From assembly GCF_000236925.1 (NCBI RefSeq), contig NC_016941.1, positions 1,426,001-1,490,000 of the forward strand: a stretch of 64,000 bases of DNA. The letters are read 5' to 3'. The stretch is from Staphylococcus argenteus (lineage in GTDB: Bacteria; Bacillota; Bacilli; Staphylococcales; Staphylococcaceae). The notes under the pieces were generated by a model that worked only from the letters and a program-made list of their open reading frames with translations, was not told the DNA's origin and did no database searches. Position numbers and translations under genes: made by a program. Numbering within the stretch: the stretch's first letter is position 1; each line of letters opens with the position of its first letter. Positions 54,933 through 63,981 of this stretch are shown piece by piece.

Positions 54933-55268
54933 TGTTTCGGCCTCCTTTAATCCCAAACTATTATAACAGTTCAATAGTTGCTAAGCTAAGTCTGTGCTTA
55001 ATAATTTATGATATATTTTCGACAATTAGTAGGTTTACACTAAAATATTGTCGTCTGTGCAATTGCACAATTCATATGTTTAGTTTCATTAGGGAAAGAA
55101 AATCAAAAACTTAAGTCATAACCCGATATTGAATATTGATAATCCTAATTTGATATTTAAGCAATACGTCAATTTCTTATATTTAATCTTGATTATGAGT
55201 GAACAGCAATAAATTGGATACTTATTAATGAAGTTACTGATAAATACTTTCTAAATCTTCACGAAAAA
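54933..55268. other. Intergenic region between bdr and the ebpS terminator
   Basis: About 335 AT-rich bases; should hold the bdr promoter. No ORF with a ribosome site is seen. Confidence 0.45.
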
Positions 55269-55352
55269 AACTGCTACATTACAATAAGTGATTTATAAGT
55301 AAATCAGATTTCTCTGAGCTTACTTTAGAACACAAATGTGAATGTAGCAGTT
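55269..55352 (-). terminator. Large terminator hairpin after ebpS
   Basis: Perfect 12-bp outer stem AACTGCTACATT / AATGTAGCAGTT with a 60-base interior that itself can pair (AAGTAA / TTACTT and TCAGA / TCTGA). A seven-T run follows on the minus strand. Confidence 0.82.
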
Positions 55353-55378
55353 AAATTTAAAAGTTGCATCGATATTGA

Positions 55379-56812
55379 TTATGGAATAATAATTTGTTGG
55401 CCATTTCTAATATTATTACCACTTAAACCATTAGCACGTCTAATTTTCTCAACATTTTCAGGTGAACCTGAACCGTAGTATTGAATTGCGATTCGGTAAA
55501 GGTTTTCTTGACCACTAACTGTATGTCTTTGGCCTCCACCTTGACGTTGCTGTTGTTGGTTTTGATTTGCTTGTTGTTGATTTTGGTTGTTTTGCGTTTG
55601 ATTGTTCGCTTGATTTGCAGTATTTTGATTATTATTTGACTCGTCAGTAGTTGCTTTGTCTTTATCATCAGATTTTGATTTGTCATTGTCTTCAGATTTT
55701 GATTTATCTTTAGCAGAATCTGTTGAAGTTGCTTTATCTTTATTATCATCAGATTTATTTTTGTTCGTATTCGCTATTTTATTTTCTTTCGTACCGTTAT
55801 TATGATTATTTAATGCCATACCACCAAATATTGCTAACGCACCTACAATTAAAACAGCTGCAATTAAAGGTAATAAAACTTTTGTCATACCACCTTTTTT
55901 ATGATCTTTTTTCTTGTCATGATGATCACGATGTTCATGATTATGATTCGTTTGAGCAGAAGCTTGTTGTTTTGAAGCAGCAGTTGAAGCACCTACTGCA
56001 CCAGCTGTACCTGCGCCGACAGCTGCACCTTTTTTATTATTATAATCTTTTTCCTTCTTTTTCGCTTCTTTACTTTCAGTAGACTTTTCAATGTTATCTT
56101 TTTGAGCATTTTGTTGATCTTTTGCATGATGATTAGCTTTAGATGCGCCACCAATTGCCCCCGCAACACCTGCTGTACCTGCACCAATGGCTGCAGCTTT
56201 TTTACCATTATGATTTTCTTTTGTATCATTATTTTTTGAATCTAAAGATACATCATTGCTATTCTCTTCTGATTCTTTTGACTTATTAGCATCAGTTGAA
56301 AAATGCGGTTTAGGTTGTTGTACTTTTTCATTTTCAACGTTGTTTGCTACGCTTTTATTTTCCTTTGCATCTCTTTTTTCTTGAGTTTCCTCTTGTTTCA
56401 CATTTTCTTCATTTGGTTCTGGATGTGATTTATCCATTGCAAATGCATTTTTAGTGTAATTTGATTCATCTTTATGAGGCTTACTTTCATGATGGCTAGC
56501 TTCTTGATTCAGAGAACTATGTAATGATGAATCATCTTGGCGATCATCTAACGTTCCAGCTTCATTTTGAACTTTATCTTCAGACACTTGTGATTCTTGG
56601 TGTTCTTGTTTATTATGATTCGTTGCTAAATCACGACGTCTTTTTCTTCTTTGGGCATTTCTTGGCGGAAACTGTTGCTCCGTTTTCTCTGTTGTATCTT
56701 GATGTTCTACTTCTGCTTGGTCTTTTTCAACATCTTCTATATGATCTTGATGTGAATTTGTGTCTATCGATTGACGATTTTTTTCAAAGTCATCTTTAAA
56801 ATTATTAGACAT
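55379..56812 (-). CDS. ebpS: Elastin-binding protein EbpS
   Basis: Cell-surface integral membrane protein of staphylococci that binds elastin through its N-terminal region. The ATG at 56812 (477 residues, [12 protein letters not shown]) is 6 bases after GGAAG; the ATG two codons earlier touches that site. The N-terminal about 300 residues are hydrophilic, rich in Lys, Asn, Glu and His, with two alanine/glycine-rich hydrophobic patches ([16 protein letters not shown] near 210 and [14 protein letters not shown] near 265). A transmembrane helix ([20 protein letters not shown] near 312-331) follows. Then comes a Gln/Asn/Lys/Asp low-complexity linker and a C-terminal LysM domain ([17 protein letters not shown] to NGQQIIIP). 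From memory, it differs clearly from S. aureus EbpS in the N-terminal half. Single gene, own terminator. Confidence 0.93.
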   Translation of the reverse strand: MSNNFKDDFEKNRQSIDTNSHQDHIEDVEKDQAEVEHQDTTEKTEQQFPPRNAQRRKRRRDLATNHNKQEHQESQVSEDKVQNEAGTLDDRQDDSSLHSSLNQEASHHESKPHKDESNYTKNAFAMDKSHPEPNEENVKQEETQEKRDAKENKSVANNVENEKVQQPKPHFSTDANKSKESEENSNDVSLDSKNNDTKENHNGKKAAAIGAGTAGVAGAIGGASKANHHAKDQQNAQKDNIEKSTESKEAKKKEKDYNNKKGAAVGAGTAGAVGASTAASKQQASAQTNHNHEHRDHHDKKKDHKKGGMTKVLLPLIAAVLIVGALAIFGGMALNNHNNGTKENKIANTNKNKSDDNKDKATSTDSAKDKSKSEDNDKSKSDDKDKATTDESNNNQNTANQANNQTQNNQNQQQANQNQQQQRQGGGQRHTVSGQENLYRIAIQYYGSGSPENVEKIRRANGLSGNNIRNGQQIIIP

Positions 56813-56964
56813 AGCCATCTTCCTTTCAATTCTATTACAATGATTTTACATAAAATATACCCATATGACACATGTTTATGTATATTTTTCAAAATTATTT
56901 CAATCATTTTTCAATTGTGTATACACTAATTATAGCTTGTCAATTTTCTTTTAGTAAAGTAATA

Positions 56965-58344
56965 CTATCTGGGAAATAAATTTTGCAATTTTTCTTCAAA
57001 ACCGATGCTTCTAATTACTTTTTTCTTATTTGGAATTATTATATCTTGTATATTCGAATCATTGTCACAACACTGTTCTTGTGTTGGTGGATATTCTCCA
57101 AAAAATTCTAACAAATACTTGCGTCTACATTGATCTAACTTACTATAACCAATCATGCGGAAGAATCCTAATTGTTTTCGTTTAAATGATTGTTTAAAAA
57201 TTTGCTTTAATGTTCCAATTTTATAGAAAGAATGTAATGTTGATAAAATGTTTTGTTTATCTGGAAGTAGAAATTCACCTATTTCAAAATTTTGTACATC
57301 TGCCTCTGTAATCATATCCGCAAATAATAACGTTTCTAAAATATACTTATCATCCGGTTGATATAAACTGATTGCTTGACTTCGTTCACCATCTCGACCA
57401 GCACGACCAATCTCTTGTATATAATTTGAAGGGCTAGTTGATAGATGAAAATGGATAATTGTTCTTATATCTTTTTTATTAATCCCCATTCCAAAAGCAC
57501 TCGTTGCAACTATAACTGGAATATCATTATTCAAAAATTGTTGTTGGACTGTTTGACGTTCTTGGTAATTCATATCTCCATGATATATACCTGTTAAAAA
57601 GCCATAATCATATATCATTTGAGCCAAATTTAGACACATCTTTTTAGCAGATACGTATATAATTGTTGGACCAGAATGTTCAAGAAATGGTAGAAGCCAG
57701 TCAATTTTATCTTCATCATCCTGAAAATTAAGATGTTTGAAACTTATGTTCGGACGATTCATTGTAGTTTTAATAACATTAAATTGAATAGATAGCATTT
57801 CTGTTAAATCATCTTGTAAATGTGGAGGTGCAGTAGCCGTCAAGGCTAATACGACAGCTTCTTTAAAATGTCTAGTAACTTTACCAATTAATGCATAATG
57901 CGGTCTAAAATCATAGCCCCATTCCGATAAACAATGTGCTTCATCTAAAACAATCATGCCAAAGTCTATTTTAGAAATTAATTTAAAATTGGCAGGTTGT
58001 AGTAGGAATTCTGGACTCAAAAAGATAAATCGACTATGTCGTAATACTTTGATATTATACTTTTTTTCAATTTCATCCATACCTGAGTGAATACAAGCAA
58101 CACGTTTCTCACCATTAATCTTTAATTGCATCACTTGATCATCCATTAAAGAAATTAATGGAGATACAATTAATGTCGGCTTATTAGAAAGATATGTTGG
58201 TAGTTGATAACATAAACTTTTACCGCTACCAGTAGGAAGAATGCCAAGTGTATGTTCACGTTTCAATACACTTTCTATTATTTCTTGTTGACCTGGTTTA
58301 AAACTGTCAAATCCAAAATTATCTTTTAAAGCTTTATGCAACAT
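56965..58344 (-). CDS. recQ: RecQ-family ATP-dependent DNA helicase (short, RecS-like)
   Basis: Superfamily 2 helicase involved in repair and recombination. The start at 58344 (459 residues) has AGAGGTGATC upstream; 9 additional upstream codons are possible. Walker A LPTGSGKSLCYQLP is near residue 31, the DEAH box MIVLDEAHCLSEWGYDFRPHY near 130, motif III LTATA near 168, and motif VI QEIGRAGRDGE near 310. A zinc-binding region with RKYLLEFFGEYPPTQEQCCDN follows near 405-425. There is no HRDC domain, so it resembles B. subtilis RecS (YpbC). It overlaps the end of the ypbB-like gene by 11 bases. Confidence 0.92.
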   Translation of the reverse strand: MLHKALKDNFGFDSFKPGQQEIIESVLKREHTLGILPTGSGKSLCYQLPTYLSNKPTLIVSPLISLMDDQVMQLKINGEKRVACIHSGMDEIEKKYNIKVLRHSRFIFLSPEFLLQPANFKLISKIDFGMIVLDEAHCLSEWGYDFRPHYALIGKVTRHFKEAVVLALTATAPPHLQDDLTEMLSIQFNVIKTTMNRPNISFKHLNFQDDEDKIDWLLPFLEHSGPTIIYVSAKKMCLNLAQMIYDYGFLTGIYHGDMNYQERQTVQQQFLNNDIPVIVATSAFGMGINKKDIRTIIHFHLSTSPSNYIQEIGRAGRDGERSQAISLYQPDDKYILETLLFADMITEADVQNFEIGEFLLPDKQNILSTLHSFYKIGTLKQIFKQSFKRKQLGFFRMIGYSKLDQCRRKYLLEFFGEYPPTQEQCCDNDSNIQDIIIPNKKKVIRSIGFEEKLQNLFPR

Positions 58345-59287
58345 TGAGATCACCTCTTTCAATTCCAACAATCAATACTTTTATTTGGAAGTATGAAAGT
58401 GAGTCAAATTTATCTTTGTAATATTTTAATCGTTCACCACGATGTTGCTGATAAAAATTAAAAAATTGCTGCATTAGTGCGTCATCAACATAGTCATCAT
58501 AATTTGACATATAACCTTTTATTAAAATTTCTAACACATGATCTTCTATTGTATTAATTTTAACTTGCTGTTGTGAAGCAATGCTTTCCATTGAAACGGG
58601 TTCAAGTAATTTTGTATAAGTAATAAATGTCTGATTTGATAATGTAGGTTTCATTATTAAACTTGATAAAACTGTATAGTCATCACTTTCTAATTCAAAC
58701 ATCATTGCCACTAAATTATTCATTTCGTACTCAAATAACTGTTGCTGTGATATTTGTTCTATTAAACTCACTTGCTGTCGTGTATACATTGGCTCATCAT
58801 AGCCTTGCAAATAATAATGTAAATAACAAGGTCCTTTAACTTCAATTGCTTTAAATAAATTATGCAATTCATTTTCAAAATCACTTTGTAATTCTTTTTC
58901 TTTAATATGGTTATAGACAATTTTCACTGTTTCTTGTATCTTATTATTTTGAGAGATTGGAATAAATTGAAATTCTTGTTGCTTAATATTAGACATCGTC
59001 TGAACTAATAGTTGTATTGCCTGAAATGTTTGCACCATGCTTTCAAATGTAAACCTTGGATGCAAAGCAATTTCTATTTTAGAGTTAAATTCATTAATAT
59101 TTTCTAAAAATAGCTCAAAAGACGGATATTTTAATAGTGGTAAACTATGATATAATGACAACTGTTGTTGACTACAAGCGTCAAAAAAGGTTTGGTGAGA
59201 TTTCTTACCGACTAATATATTGTAAATACTTTTATTTGTTTTATAGTTAAATGTTTGTTGTAATGCTGTTTTTATAATGTGTTGCAA
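58334..59287 (-). CDS. YpbB-like helix-turn-helix protein
   Basis: Cytoplasmic protein of unknown function, 317 residues, mostly helical. The C-terminal part (about 235-290) resembles the helix-turn-helix domain found at the end of RecQ proteins (Pfam HTH_40): PVSMESIASQQQVKINTIEDHVLEILIKG. Its stop overlaps recQ by 11 bases and the pair mirrors ypbB-recS in Bacillus, where the HTH seems split off from the helicase. A role as RecQ partner is therefore likely but not shown. It is divergent from the ferredoxin gene. Confidence 0.8.
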   Translation of the reverse strand: MQHIIKTALQQTFNYKTNKSIYNILVGKKSHQTFFDACSQQQLSLYHSLPLLKYPSFELFLENINEFNSKIEIALHPRFTFESMVQTFQAIQLLVQTMSNIKQQEFQFIPISQNNKIQETVKIVYNHIKEKELQSDFENELHNLFKAIEVKGPCYLHYYLQGYDEPMYTRQQVSLIEQISQQQLFEYEMNNLVAMMFELESDDYTVLSSLIMKPTLSNQTFITYTKLLEPVSMESIASQQQVKINTIEDHVLEILIKGYMSNYDDYVDDALMQQFFNFYQQHRGERLKYYKDKFDSLSYFQIKVLIVGIERGDLNVA

Positions 59288-59317
59288 GTTTAACCCTCAC
59301 TCTGTAAAACGGATAAT

Positions 59318-59643
<326 letters not shown>

Positions 59644-59671
59644 ATTGATGCGTTGTGATTAATACTCAATA

Positions 59672-59719
59672 TAAAAAGCAGGTATGCTATCGTTAATTGA
59701 TAGTTGCCTGCTTATATTT
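59672..59719. terminator. Bidirectional terminator between fer and ribU
   Basis: Stem AAGCAGG / CCTGCTT with inner GCTATC / GATAGT, flanked by ATATAAAA on one side and TATATTTTTAT on the other; it separates convergent genes. Confidence 0.8.
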
Positions 59720-59748
59720 TTATGTGTAATTATTTTGATTAAAGTTTA

Positions 59749-60294
59749 TTAAATTCTTTTCAAGAAATTCGCCAGCCTTCTATATAGCAAAATAAATACA
59801 ATAGAAATGACGATACCTTTGATAATATTGAATGGTATAATTCCTGACACAATGATTACTTTAAGATTATTTACGATATCAGTTAAATTGAAAATCATTC
59901 CGTATAAAGGTAATAGAACGAAATAGTTCAAGATACTCAACACAATAGTCATAACAATTGTTGCGATGATTAATCCAGTAACCAAAGATTTTGTTGAACG
60001 TTTATTTTTATAGATGGCGTATGCAGTTAATAAGAAACTTGCGCCCGCTAAAAAGTTAGCAAACGGTCCAACTGGATCACCCATATTAAATAAGTAATTT
60101 AATAAATTTTTGACTAGCGCTACAATGATTCCGGCAACTGGTCCAAATGTAAATGTTGCCAGTAATGACGGTACATCACTAAAATCTAAAGTTAAGTATG
60201 GTGGCAGAAATGGTATAGGAAACTTGATAAAAGTTAACACAAACGCAATTGCGCTCAACATACTTATAGTGATAAGACGTTTATTTTGTTGCAT
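59749..60294 (-). CDS. ribU: Riboflavin ECF transporter S-component RibU
   Basis: Membrane substrate-binding subunit for riboflavin uptake, working with a shared energising module (EcfA/A'/T) encoded elsewhere; the same family as B. subtilis FmnP/YpaA. I choose ATG at 60294 (181 residues, MQQNKRLITISMLSAIAF); the GGAAGGAGA site lies 8 bases upstream, and earlier codons include it. Six hydrophobic helices are visible. The motif FPIPFLPPYLTLDFSDVPSLL near residues 25-45 and KNLLNYLF near 64 form part of the riboflavin-binding face. An FMN riboswitch precedes it. Confidence 0.94.
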   Translation of the reverse strand: MQQNKRLITISMLSAIAFVLTFIKFPIPFLPPYLTLDFSDVPSLLATFTFGPVAGIIVALVKNLLNYLFNMGDPVGPFANFLAGASFLLTAYAIYKNKRSTKSLVTGLIIATIVMTIVLSILNYFVLLPLYGMIFNLTDIVNNLKVIIVSGIIPFNIIKGIVISIVFILLYRRLANFLKRI

Positions 60295-60301
60295 ATTCAA
60301 T

Positions 60302-60358
60302 TTTCTCCTTCCATTCATCTCGTAAGAATAGGAGGATTATTGCACAACAAAAAACCTC
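60302..60358 (-). promoter_or_regulatory. Riboswitch expression platform overlapping the ribU ribosome site
   Basis: Minus strand: GGAGG next to the aptamer (60355-60359) can pair with CCTCC (60331-60335). The same region, TCCTCCTATTC, can instead pair with GAATGGAAGGA covering the ribosome site (one wobble, one mismatch). This is the layout of a translational switch; no hairpin followed directly by the T-run is obvious apart from helix P1. Confidence 0.55.
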
Positions 60359-60487
60359 CATCTTCTCCCATCCAGACTATACTGTCGGCTCTAGAATCTC
60401 ACTAGATCAGCCACTAATATGAAACATACTAGCAGGTCGCAGGCTTAATTTACTGCCGGTTGGGAATTACACCCGACCCCGAAGATG
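60359..60487 (-). promoter_or_regulatory. FMN riboswitch (RFN element)
   Basis: The minus strand shows helix P1 CATCTTC / GAAGATG and the conserved blocks GGGGTCGGGTGTAATTCCC, ACCGGCAGT, AAGCCTGCGACC, AGTGGCTGATC and GCCGACAGTATAGTCTGGATG, the canonical FMN aptamer order. It controls the riboflavin transporter gene just downstream, repressing it when FMN is plentiful. Confidence 0.95.
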
Positions 60488-60548
60488 AATTTAACATTAT
60501 TAAATTTAATTCTCATTAATTTTATACTATATATCACAAAACCTCAAT

Positions 60549-60574
60549 AACTATGCTTAAATTAGAGCATAGTT
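60549..60574. terminator. Hairpin between lipoprotein gene and ribU leader
   Basis: Perfect 9-bp stem AACTATGCT / AGCATAGTT with an 8-base loop. It lies about 120 bases past the first lipoprotein gene. No T-run follows directly, so the terminator role is uncertain. Confidence 0.35.
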
Positions 60575-60697
60575 ACGTTGGTGTTGCATGATGCATTGGT
60601 GATTTAAGTTCATTGGCTGGATAGGTTTGATAGGTTTTGGGGATGGCAATTTTTAGATACTTTTTTGACACTACCCTTTTATTACCTATAAGAAAAA

Positions 60698-61648
60698 CTA
60701 ATTATTAACGTTGCCTTTTTCATGATTAAATACTCCTACTTCTATTGAATCTTTCTTACTATAATTAGGTCTTGTTGTGTTAATATATTTATCAGCAATT
60801 TGAAGAGAAACATTCAAATCATGAGGAATATTCTTTTTCTTTTTTAGTACTTCAGAAAAATCAATCATCTCGTCTATTGTATTGTCTTTTGTGTAATTGT
60901 CTTTAGTGCTAAATAAAGTTGTAACAACATATGGACGAGATTTATCTTTAAGTTGTTTTTTTGAGTTTTTCATACCATCCCTAAAAGACTTATCATTCTC
61001 TTTGATTAAGGGTTGAAAATACTTTTTATATTCATCTAGAGTATATGGAACAGCAGTCAAATAATAATATTCATTTCTAAAACCACTATTCTGCGTTTTC
61101 ATAATTGCATTTTCAGTATAACCAGTATATTTATATTTACTTTTATATTCTTTTAAAACTTCTGTTAAATTATCCAACTCTTCCTTATGTGCTCGATATT
61201 CAAAGCCACTGAGTACTGTACCAACTAAAGTACTCATATCATCACCTTTATCCTCACTTCTTAATGAACTATTACTGTCTATGATCGATTTATCAAATGG
61301 AATACTCGCATTAAATACGATATCGTGGTCATCACAATGAACGAATACTTCTACACCATCGCCACTACCTACAACATTGGTAGCTTTAACTTTTAGACCG
61401 AAGTTATCCATAAAAAATTGTTCGCCTCGTTTAGCAATTTTATCTTTATGTTTCTTCGCAAATTCAATCGCATCTTTTTCTGCAGGTGGTTGGAAACCTT
61501 GCCCAACATATTTTGAAGCTTCCATTTCTTCTGGAACAGATTTCGTTTCTGTTTCTGATTCTGTGTCTTTATTTGATTTATTTTCCATCGTGGAACATCC
61601 TGATAATAGTAGTGTTGCTATTAAGATTAATTTTGCCTTTTTAAACAT
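60698..61648 (-). CDS. DUF1672-type lipoprotein, copy 1
   Basis: Predicted surface lipoprotein, 316 residues, which I match to the staphylococcal DUF1672 family. The signal peptide MFKKAKLILIATLLLSGC ends in the lipobox LSGC, with Cys18 the lipidated residue. A hydrophilic spacer (about 20-45) leads to a conserved domain: ASKYVGQGFQPPAEKDAIEF, then MDNFGLKVKATNVVGSG and FVHCDDHDIVFNASIPF. The middle and C-terminal part differ from the other copies. The start has GGGTGATGAG upstream. It is the last gene of a tandem array of three. Function unknown; a protective (immunity) role toward a secreted lipase is a possibility suggested by the adjacent remnant. Confidence 0.85.
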   Translation of the reverse strand: MFKKAKLILIATLLLSGCSTMENKSNKDTESETETKSVPEEMEASKYVGQGFQPPAEKDAIEFAKKHKDKIAKRGEQFFMDNFGLKVKATNVVGSGDGVEVFVHCDDHDIVFNASIPFDKSIIDSNSSLRSEDKGDDMSTLVGTVLSGFEYRAHKEELDNLTEVLKEYKSKYKYTGYTENAIMKTQNSGFRNEYYYLTAVPYTLDEYKKYFQPLIKENDKSFRDGMKNSKKQLKDKSRPYVVTTLFSTKDNYTKDNTIDEMIDFSEVLKKKKNIPHDLNVSLQIADKYINTTRPNYSKKDSIEVGVFNHEKGNVNN

Positions 61649-61697
61649 ATCTCATCACCCATTTATGTGTTTGTTTAGAATATTAAAAGCAATATTT

Positions 61698-62621
61698 TTA
61701 ATGTAATTCATCTTTACTGTACACCCCTAATTCTATTGGATGATTATCATCATAGAAGGGATTATTAGTTTTAATAGTAGGTTTCCCTATTTGAATTGTA
61801 ATTGTAGATTTTTCTGGTTTATTTTTTAAATCATACAATTTATTGCTTAGTTTAATTGCATCATTTATTGTATTGTCTTTAGTAAAATTTTTCTTTGTAC
61901 TAAACAATGTTGCTACTGCATCTGTATCAGCAGCGTAATTCACTTCTTTTCTTGCTCGTTCCATTCCTTCTTTAAATTCTTTATCATTTTTTTGAATCAA
62001 TGGTTCATAATACTTACGATATTCATCTAAACTTATAGTCGTGTATGTAATATAGAAATATTCATTTTTATATCCGACATTTTGTGTCTTGTTGATTGCT
62101 TCTTTAGTAAAGCCTGTATATTGATATTTCTTTTCATTTTCTTTGAAAAATTTATATAAATTATCATACTTTTCTTTTTGTGCTCGATATTCAAAGCCAC
62201 TGAGTACTGTACCCACCATCATACTCATATCACCACTTTTGTCCTCACTTCTTAATGAGCTATCACTCTCAATTATCGATTTATCAAATGGAATACTCGC
62301 ATTAAATACGATGTCGTGGTCATCACAATGCACGTATACTTCTACGCCTTTTCCACTACCTACAACATTCGTAGCTTTAACTTTTAGACCGAAGTTATCC
62401 ATAAAAAATTGTTCGCCTCGTTTAGCAATTTTATCTTTATGCTTCTTCGCAAATTCAATCGCATCTTTTTCTGCAGGTGGTTGGAAGCCTTGGCCTACAT
62501 ATTTTGAGGCTTCCATTTCTTCTGGCACAGATTTTGTTTCTTTGTTGGATTCGTTATTGGTAGTTGAACATCCTGATAGTAGCAGTGTTGCTATTAAGAT
62601 TAATTTTGCCTTTTTAAACAT
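61698..62621 (-). CDS. DUF1672-type lipoprotein, copy 2
   Basis: Second tandem paralogue, 307 residues, with the same signal peptide and LSGC lipobox and near-identical first 150 residues to copy 1 (one short deletion in the spacer). The middle block KEKYDNLYKFFKENEKKYQY, TGFTKEAINKTQNVGY and YEPLIQKNDKEFKEGM is instead almost the same as in the third copy, so this gene looks like a mosaic of its neighbours, as expected from recombination within the array. The C-terminus (IGKPTIKTNNPFYDDNHPIELGVYSKDELH) is its own. The upstream 12 bases including the ribosome site match copy 1. Confidence 0.85.
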   Translation of the reverse strand: MFKKAKLILIATLLLSGCSTTNNESNKETKSVPEEMEASKYVGQGFQPPAEKDAIEFAKKHKDKIAKRGEQFFMDNFGLKVKATNVVGSGKGVEVYVHCDDHDIVFNASIPFDKSIIESDSSLRSEDKSGDMSMMVGTVLSGFEYRAQKEKYDNLYKFFKENEKKYQYTGFTKEAINKTQNVGYKNEYFYITYTTISLDEYRKYYEPLIQKNDKEFKEGMERARKEVNYAADTDAVATLFSTKKNFTKDNTINDAIKLSNKLYDLKNKPEKSTITIQIGKPTIKTNNPFYDDNHPIELGVYSKDELH

Positions 62622-62643
62622 ATCTCATCACCCATTTATGTTT

Positions 62644-63055
62644 TTATTTAGAAGTTTCATTTTGCATATAGTTATACTCACTTAATTTATTTGCATCTTT
62701 TAGTTCACCTATATATAAACCTCCAAGTACATCTACTTGTGTTAAATAATCTCTGATTTTAATTTAATTATTCATTAATTTAGCAATTTGAAGCCAATCA
62801 TCTCCAATACCCAATGATTTTAATGGATTATCTAGATTAATTGCCTCATTAGATGTTCCTTGATAAACAATCGACTGTTGACCAGTTGGATTCCCCTGAT
62901 CATAAAGAAGCTCGTATGTTTTTATATTAAGGTGTAACTAACATATTGTGATTTTCTAATTGTTTAAACCGTTTACCATTTATTCTAAAGTTTTTTCATT
63001 TATATCTTGATAAACCCAATAACTGCTCAATTCTGTTAAACCTCTATCATTAATT
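62644..63055 (-). pseudogene. Decayed class-3-lipase-like gene
   Basis: Not an intact ORF. Three minus-strand frames give fragments in order. The first is ELSSYWVYQDINEKTLE, ending at a stop. The second, in a shifted frame, is NGKRFKQLENHNMLVTP. The third, shifted again, is KTYELLYDQGNPTGQQ followed by SIVYQGTSNEAINL, then GIGDDWLQIAKLMNN and a stop, after which IRDYLTQVDVLGG continues in frame. YQGTS followed by DDWLQ resembles the GT-S...DW pattern near the active site of class 3 (alpha/beta-hydrolase) lipases. The catalytic GxSxG segment is not seen. It begins just after the stop of the third lipoprotein gene. Identification is tentative. Confidence 0.5.
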
Positions 63056-63981
63056 TTATTCGTCTTCGAATGCTCCAAACGACACTACTTTCTTATCATC
63101 AAACCGAGCTCTTTTTGTGCCAATAAGTTTATTTCCTAATTGAGTAGTTATAGTATTTTTGATTGGCATATCTTTTGTTCTTTCAATTTTCTCGGATAAT
63201 TCTATTACATTACTTATCTTTTCTTTTCTATTTTTTTCATCATTCGTACTAAACAATGTTGCTACAGTATTAGTATTAGCAGTATAATTTAGCTCTTTTC
63301 TGGCTTTTTGCATTCCCTCTTTAAATTCTTTATCATTTTTATGAATCAATGGTTCATAATATTTACGATATTCTTTTAAGTTTCTTGATAAATATGTGAT
63401 ATAAAAATATTCATTTTGATACCCAACATTTTGCGTCTTGTTGATTGCTTCTTTAGTAAAGCCTGTATATTGATATTTCTTTTCATTATCTTTAAAAAAT
63501 TTATATAAATTATCATACTTTTCTTTTTGCGCTCGATATTCAAAACCACTGAGTACTGTACCTACCATCATACTCATATCATCACCATTGTCATTACTAC
63601 GCATTGATCCTTTTTGATGGATGGCATCTTTGTACAAAGGTAGACTTGCATTAAATACAATGCCATGATCATCACAATGCACATAAACGTCTACACCATC
63701 ATCTTACCTACGACATTGGTAGCTTTAACTTTTAGACCGAAGTTATCCATAAAAAATTGTTCACCTACTTTTCCAAATTCTTTACGATGCTTCTTCGCAA
63801 ATTCAATCGCATCTTTTTCTGCAGGTGGTTGGAAACCTTGGCCTACATATTTTGAAGCTTCCATTTCTTCAGATACAGATTTTGTTTCTGTTTTTGTGTC
63901 TTTATTTGATTTATTTTCCATCGTGGAACATCCTGATAGTAGTAGTGTTGCTATTAAGATTAGTTTAGTTCTTTTAAACAT
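63056..63981 (-). pseudogene. DUF1672-type lipoprotein, copy 3 (frameshifted)
   Basis: Third tandem copy. The 5' part (63691-63981) encodes the signal peptide with LSGC lipobox and the first 96 residues, ending NVVGKMMV and a stop. The rest (63056-63682) continues in another frame with VHCDDHGIVFNASLPLYKD onward. Aligned with copy 1, where the codons read GGT AGT GGC GAT GGT, copy 3 has GGTAAGATGATGGT, one base short, so a single-base deletion near 63705 breaks the frame. The downstream frame has no other stop for about 208 codons, so the lesion is young or may be a sequencing error. Confidence 0.8.

Noticed and set aside
55423..56799. Several alternative frames opposite or within ebpS
   Set aside because: They arise from the low-complexity Lys/Asn/Gln codons of ebpS; no start signals.
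62143..62685. 180-codon plus-strand frame opposite lipoprotein copy 2 (and 61377-61706 opposite copy 1)
   Set aside because: Conserved only because the lipoprotein copies are duplicated; lacks a ribosome site.
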